From Mesoflavibacter sp. (lineage in GTDB: Bacteria > Pseudomonadota > Alphaproteobacteria > UBA8366 > Aestuariispiraceae): a stretch of 64,000 nt of DNA. Under the pieces are notes generated by a model. It saw only the letters and a program-made list of their open reading frames with translations, was not told the DNA's origin and did no database searches. How positions within the stretch are numbered: the first letter of the stretch is position 1; each line of letters opens with the position of its first letter. The position numbers and the translations under genes are program-made. This document shows, piece after piece, positions 62,958-64,000 of this stretch. Location of the stretch: positions 806,001 to 870,000 of the forward strand of contig CP051228.1 of assembly GCA_017792345.1 (NCBI GenBank), given 5' to 3'.

Positions 62958-63917
62958 TCATCCCTTGGCGCGCGGATGAGCCCGGGCATATTCCGCCATC
63001 AGGCGGGCGGTATCGACCTCGGTATAGCGCTGCGTCGTACTCAGAGACGCATGGCCAAGAAGTTCCTGAATGGCCCGCAGATCGCCGCCGCCCGCCAGCA
63101 GATGGGTCGCAAAACTATGGCGCAGGGCATGCGGCGTCGCCGTGTCCGGCAGGCCCAGGGCGGCGCGCAACATGCGGATCGGCTTGCGCGCGCTGTCCTG
63201 GTTCATGCGCCCGCCGCGCACACCGCGAAACAACGGCCCATCCGGATCGCCCGCGAAGGGGCTTTCCGTCAGATAGGCTGCGATCGCATCCCGAACCACC
63301 GGCAGTACGGGTACGAAGCGTTCCTTGTTGCCTTTCCCCAGAACCCGCATCGCGTCGCCGTCAGGGGCCTGCCCCTCGTTCAGCGACAACGCCTCGGCGA
63401 TGCGCAGCCCGCAGCCATAGAGCAGGGTCATGAGGGCGACGTTGCGCTTCGCGACCCATGCTTCGGTCTCGAAATCCCCGGCGGATTCGATCAACAACTC
63501 CGCATCGGGGACGCTCAGCGGTTTCGGCACCGAATGGGGAATCTTTGGCGCGCGCACTAGGTTCAACCGGTCGTTCTCAACGAGGCCCCGTTTGCGCAGA
63601 TAGCGAAAGAAGGTCCGGATCGACGACAGTTTCCGGGCCCGCGATATGTCCTGGACCCCGCCTTCCGACAGCCGCGCCAACCAGGATCGGAAATCCAATT
63701 GCCGTAAATCCGCCAGGTCGGACAGTTCCGGCGGCGCCCCCAGATGGCGGGTCAAGAAGGTCAGGAAATCCTCGACGTCCCGGCTATAGGCGGACACCGT
63801 ATGGGGGCTGAGGCGGCGTTCGTCGTTCAACCAGGTCAGGAAGGCGAGATAGGCCTTGGCCACCGGCCCGTCGCCGATGACCGGGTGCTGCGACAGGTCG
63901 AAGCGGTCATCGGCCAT
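62958..63917 (-). CDS. xerC: tyrosine recombinase XerC
   Basis: A 319-residue site-specific recombinase that with XerD resolves chromosome dimers at dif. The N-terminal SAM-like domain includes YLAFLTWLNDERRLSPHTVSAYSRD. The catalytic residues are visible in order: Arg in LYGCGLRIAEALSL, Lys in GKGNKERFVPV, His-x-x-Arg in HALRHSFATHLL, His in LLGHASLSTTQRY, and the nucleophile Tyr in the same segment. The start MADDRFDL is preceded by GGGGGC; an ATG eight codons upstream overlaps that site. A DUF484-like gene end lies 24 bp upstream. Confidence 0.94.
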   Translation of the reverse strand: MADDRFDLSQHPVIGDGPVAKAYLAFLTWLNDERRLSPHTVSAYSRDVEDFLTFLTRHLGAPPELSDLADLRQLDFRSWLARLSEGGVQDISRARKLSSIRTFFRYLRKRGLVENDRLNLVRAPKIPHSVPKPLSVPDAELLIESAGDFETEAWVAKRNVALMTLLYGCGLRIAEALSLNEGQAPDGDAMRVLGKGNKERFVPVLPVVRDAIAAYLTESPFAGDPDGPLFRGVRGGRMNQDSARKPIRMLRAALGLPDTATPHALRHSFATHLLAGGGDLRAIQELLGHASLSTTQRYTEVDTARLMAEYARAHPRAKG

Positions 63918-63941
63918 GCCGCGCCCCCTCGGCAGCGGCAC

Positions 63942-64000
63942 TTACTCCGGCAGATCCAGCCAAATGCGCACCAATTGGGCCAGGACCGCCGACAGGAACC
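63942..64000 (-). CDS. C-terminal end of a DUF484-like gene (partial)
   Basis: The last 18 codons plus stop of a gene that enters from the right edge, reading FLSAVLAQLVRIWLDLPE. DUF484 proteins usually lie just before xerC and end in a similar V-R-I-W-L pattern, so the assignment rests on position and a short match only. The stop lies 24 bases before the xerC start, so the two are probably one message. Confidence 0.5.
   Translation of the reverse strand, partial: FLSAVLAQLVRIWLDLPE

Overview
The window looks like chromosomal DNA of a GC-rich alphaproteobacterium, most likely a Rhodospirillales-type marine or soil heterotroph. This is inferred from the very large NAD-type glutamate dehydrogenase, the ftsK-lolA pair, the ychF-pth-rplY-prs block, the UbiH/UbiL-type hydroxylase, two PAS_5-type proteins and the xerC gene behind a DUF484-like end. 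I cannot fix the genus from sequence alone. Most genes are housekeeping or metabolic, tightly packed, with short spacers.

Layout. 1-4.9 kb: start of an NAD-glutamate dehydrogenase, a small membrane protein, an orphan response regulator with an Hpt protein, and a LysE-type exporter. 5-10.1 kb: tRNA-Gly(GCC), YbaK-type deacylase, CnoX-like thioredoxin-TPR protein, Lon-substrate-binding-domain protein, Trm112-like and DUF971 proteins, a GST, and a ubiquinone-biosynthesis hydroxylase. 10.1-12.3 kb: the nitrogen module glnK-amtB behind a sigma-54-like promoter. 12.4-20.5 kb: SHOCT protein, aminotransferase, ftsK, lolA, a DODA-type dioxygenase, a strongly structured intergenic region that may encode a minus-strand sRNA, and an aminopeptidase P. 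20.5-21.1 kb: tandem ~257-bp repeats built from small palindromes.

21-33 kb: a GMC oxidoreductase and Rieske oxygenase pair divergent from a GlxA/AraC regulator, a solitary DnaB-like ATPase, ETF-ubiquinone oxidoreductase, a type-4 uracil-DNA glycosylase, universal stress protein plus SulP transporter, and a BCCT transporter. With the dimethylglycine/sarcosine-dehydrogenase-like flavoprotein at 38.7-41.1 kb these suggest use of betaine-like quaternary or methylated amines. ETF-QO is the usual electron exit for that dehydrogenase family.

41.1-45.6 kb is the accessory part. It holds a PD-(D/E)XK-type nuclease-like gene, a decayed piece of a second dimethylglycine-dehydrogenase 3' end, an AT-rich DUF262/HNH (GmrSD-like) gene, and a CcdA/CcdB toxin-antitoxin pair lying between two ~300-bp direct repeats. 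I read this as a small defence and maintenance island. 45.5-50.5 kb mixes an AroQ paralogue, small membrane and exported proteins, a MarR regulator with a Cys/His-rich tail, and a DUF925 nucleotidyltransferase.

50.6-64 kb: a PAS-GGDEF diguanylate cyclase, threonine aldolase with a GlcG-like protein, a VOC protein and class III nucleotide cyclase, rpe with a heparinase-like protein, a YHS protein, then ychF-pth-rplY-prs, a PAS_5 protein, xerC and the end of a DUF484-like gene. No CRISPR array, rRNA operon, prophage or intact insertion sequence was seen. Boundaries come from reading the sequence by eye; family names rest on recognised motifs and not on database searches.
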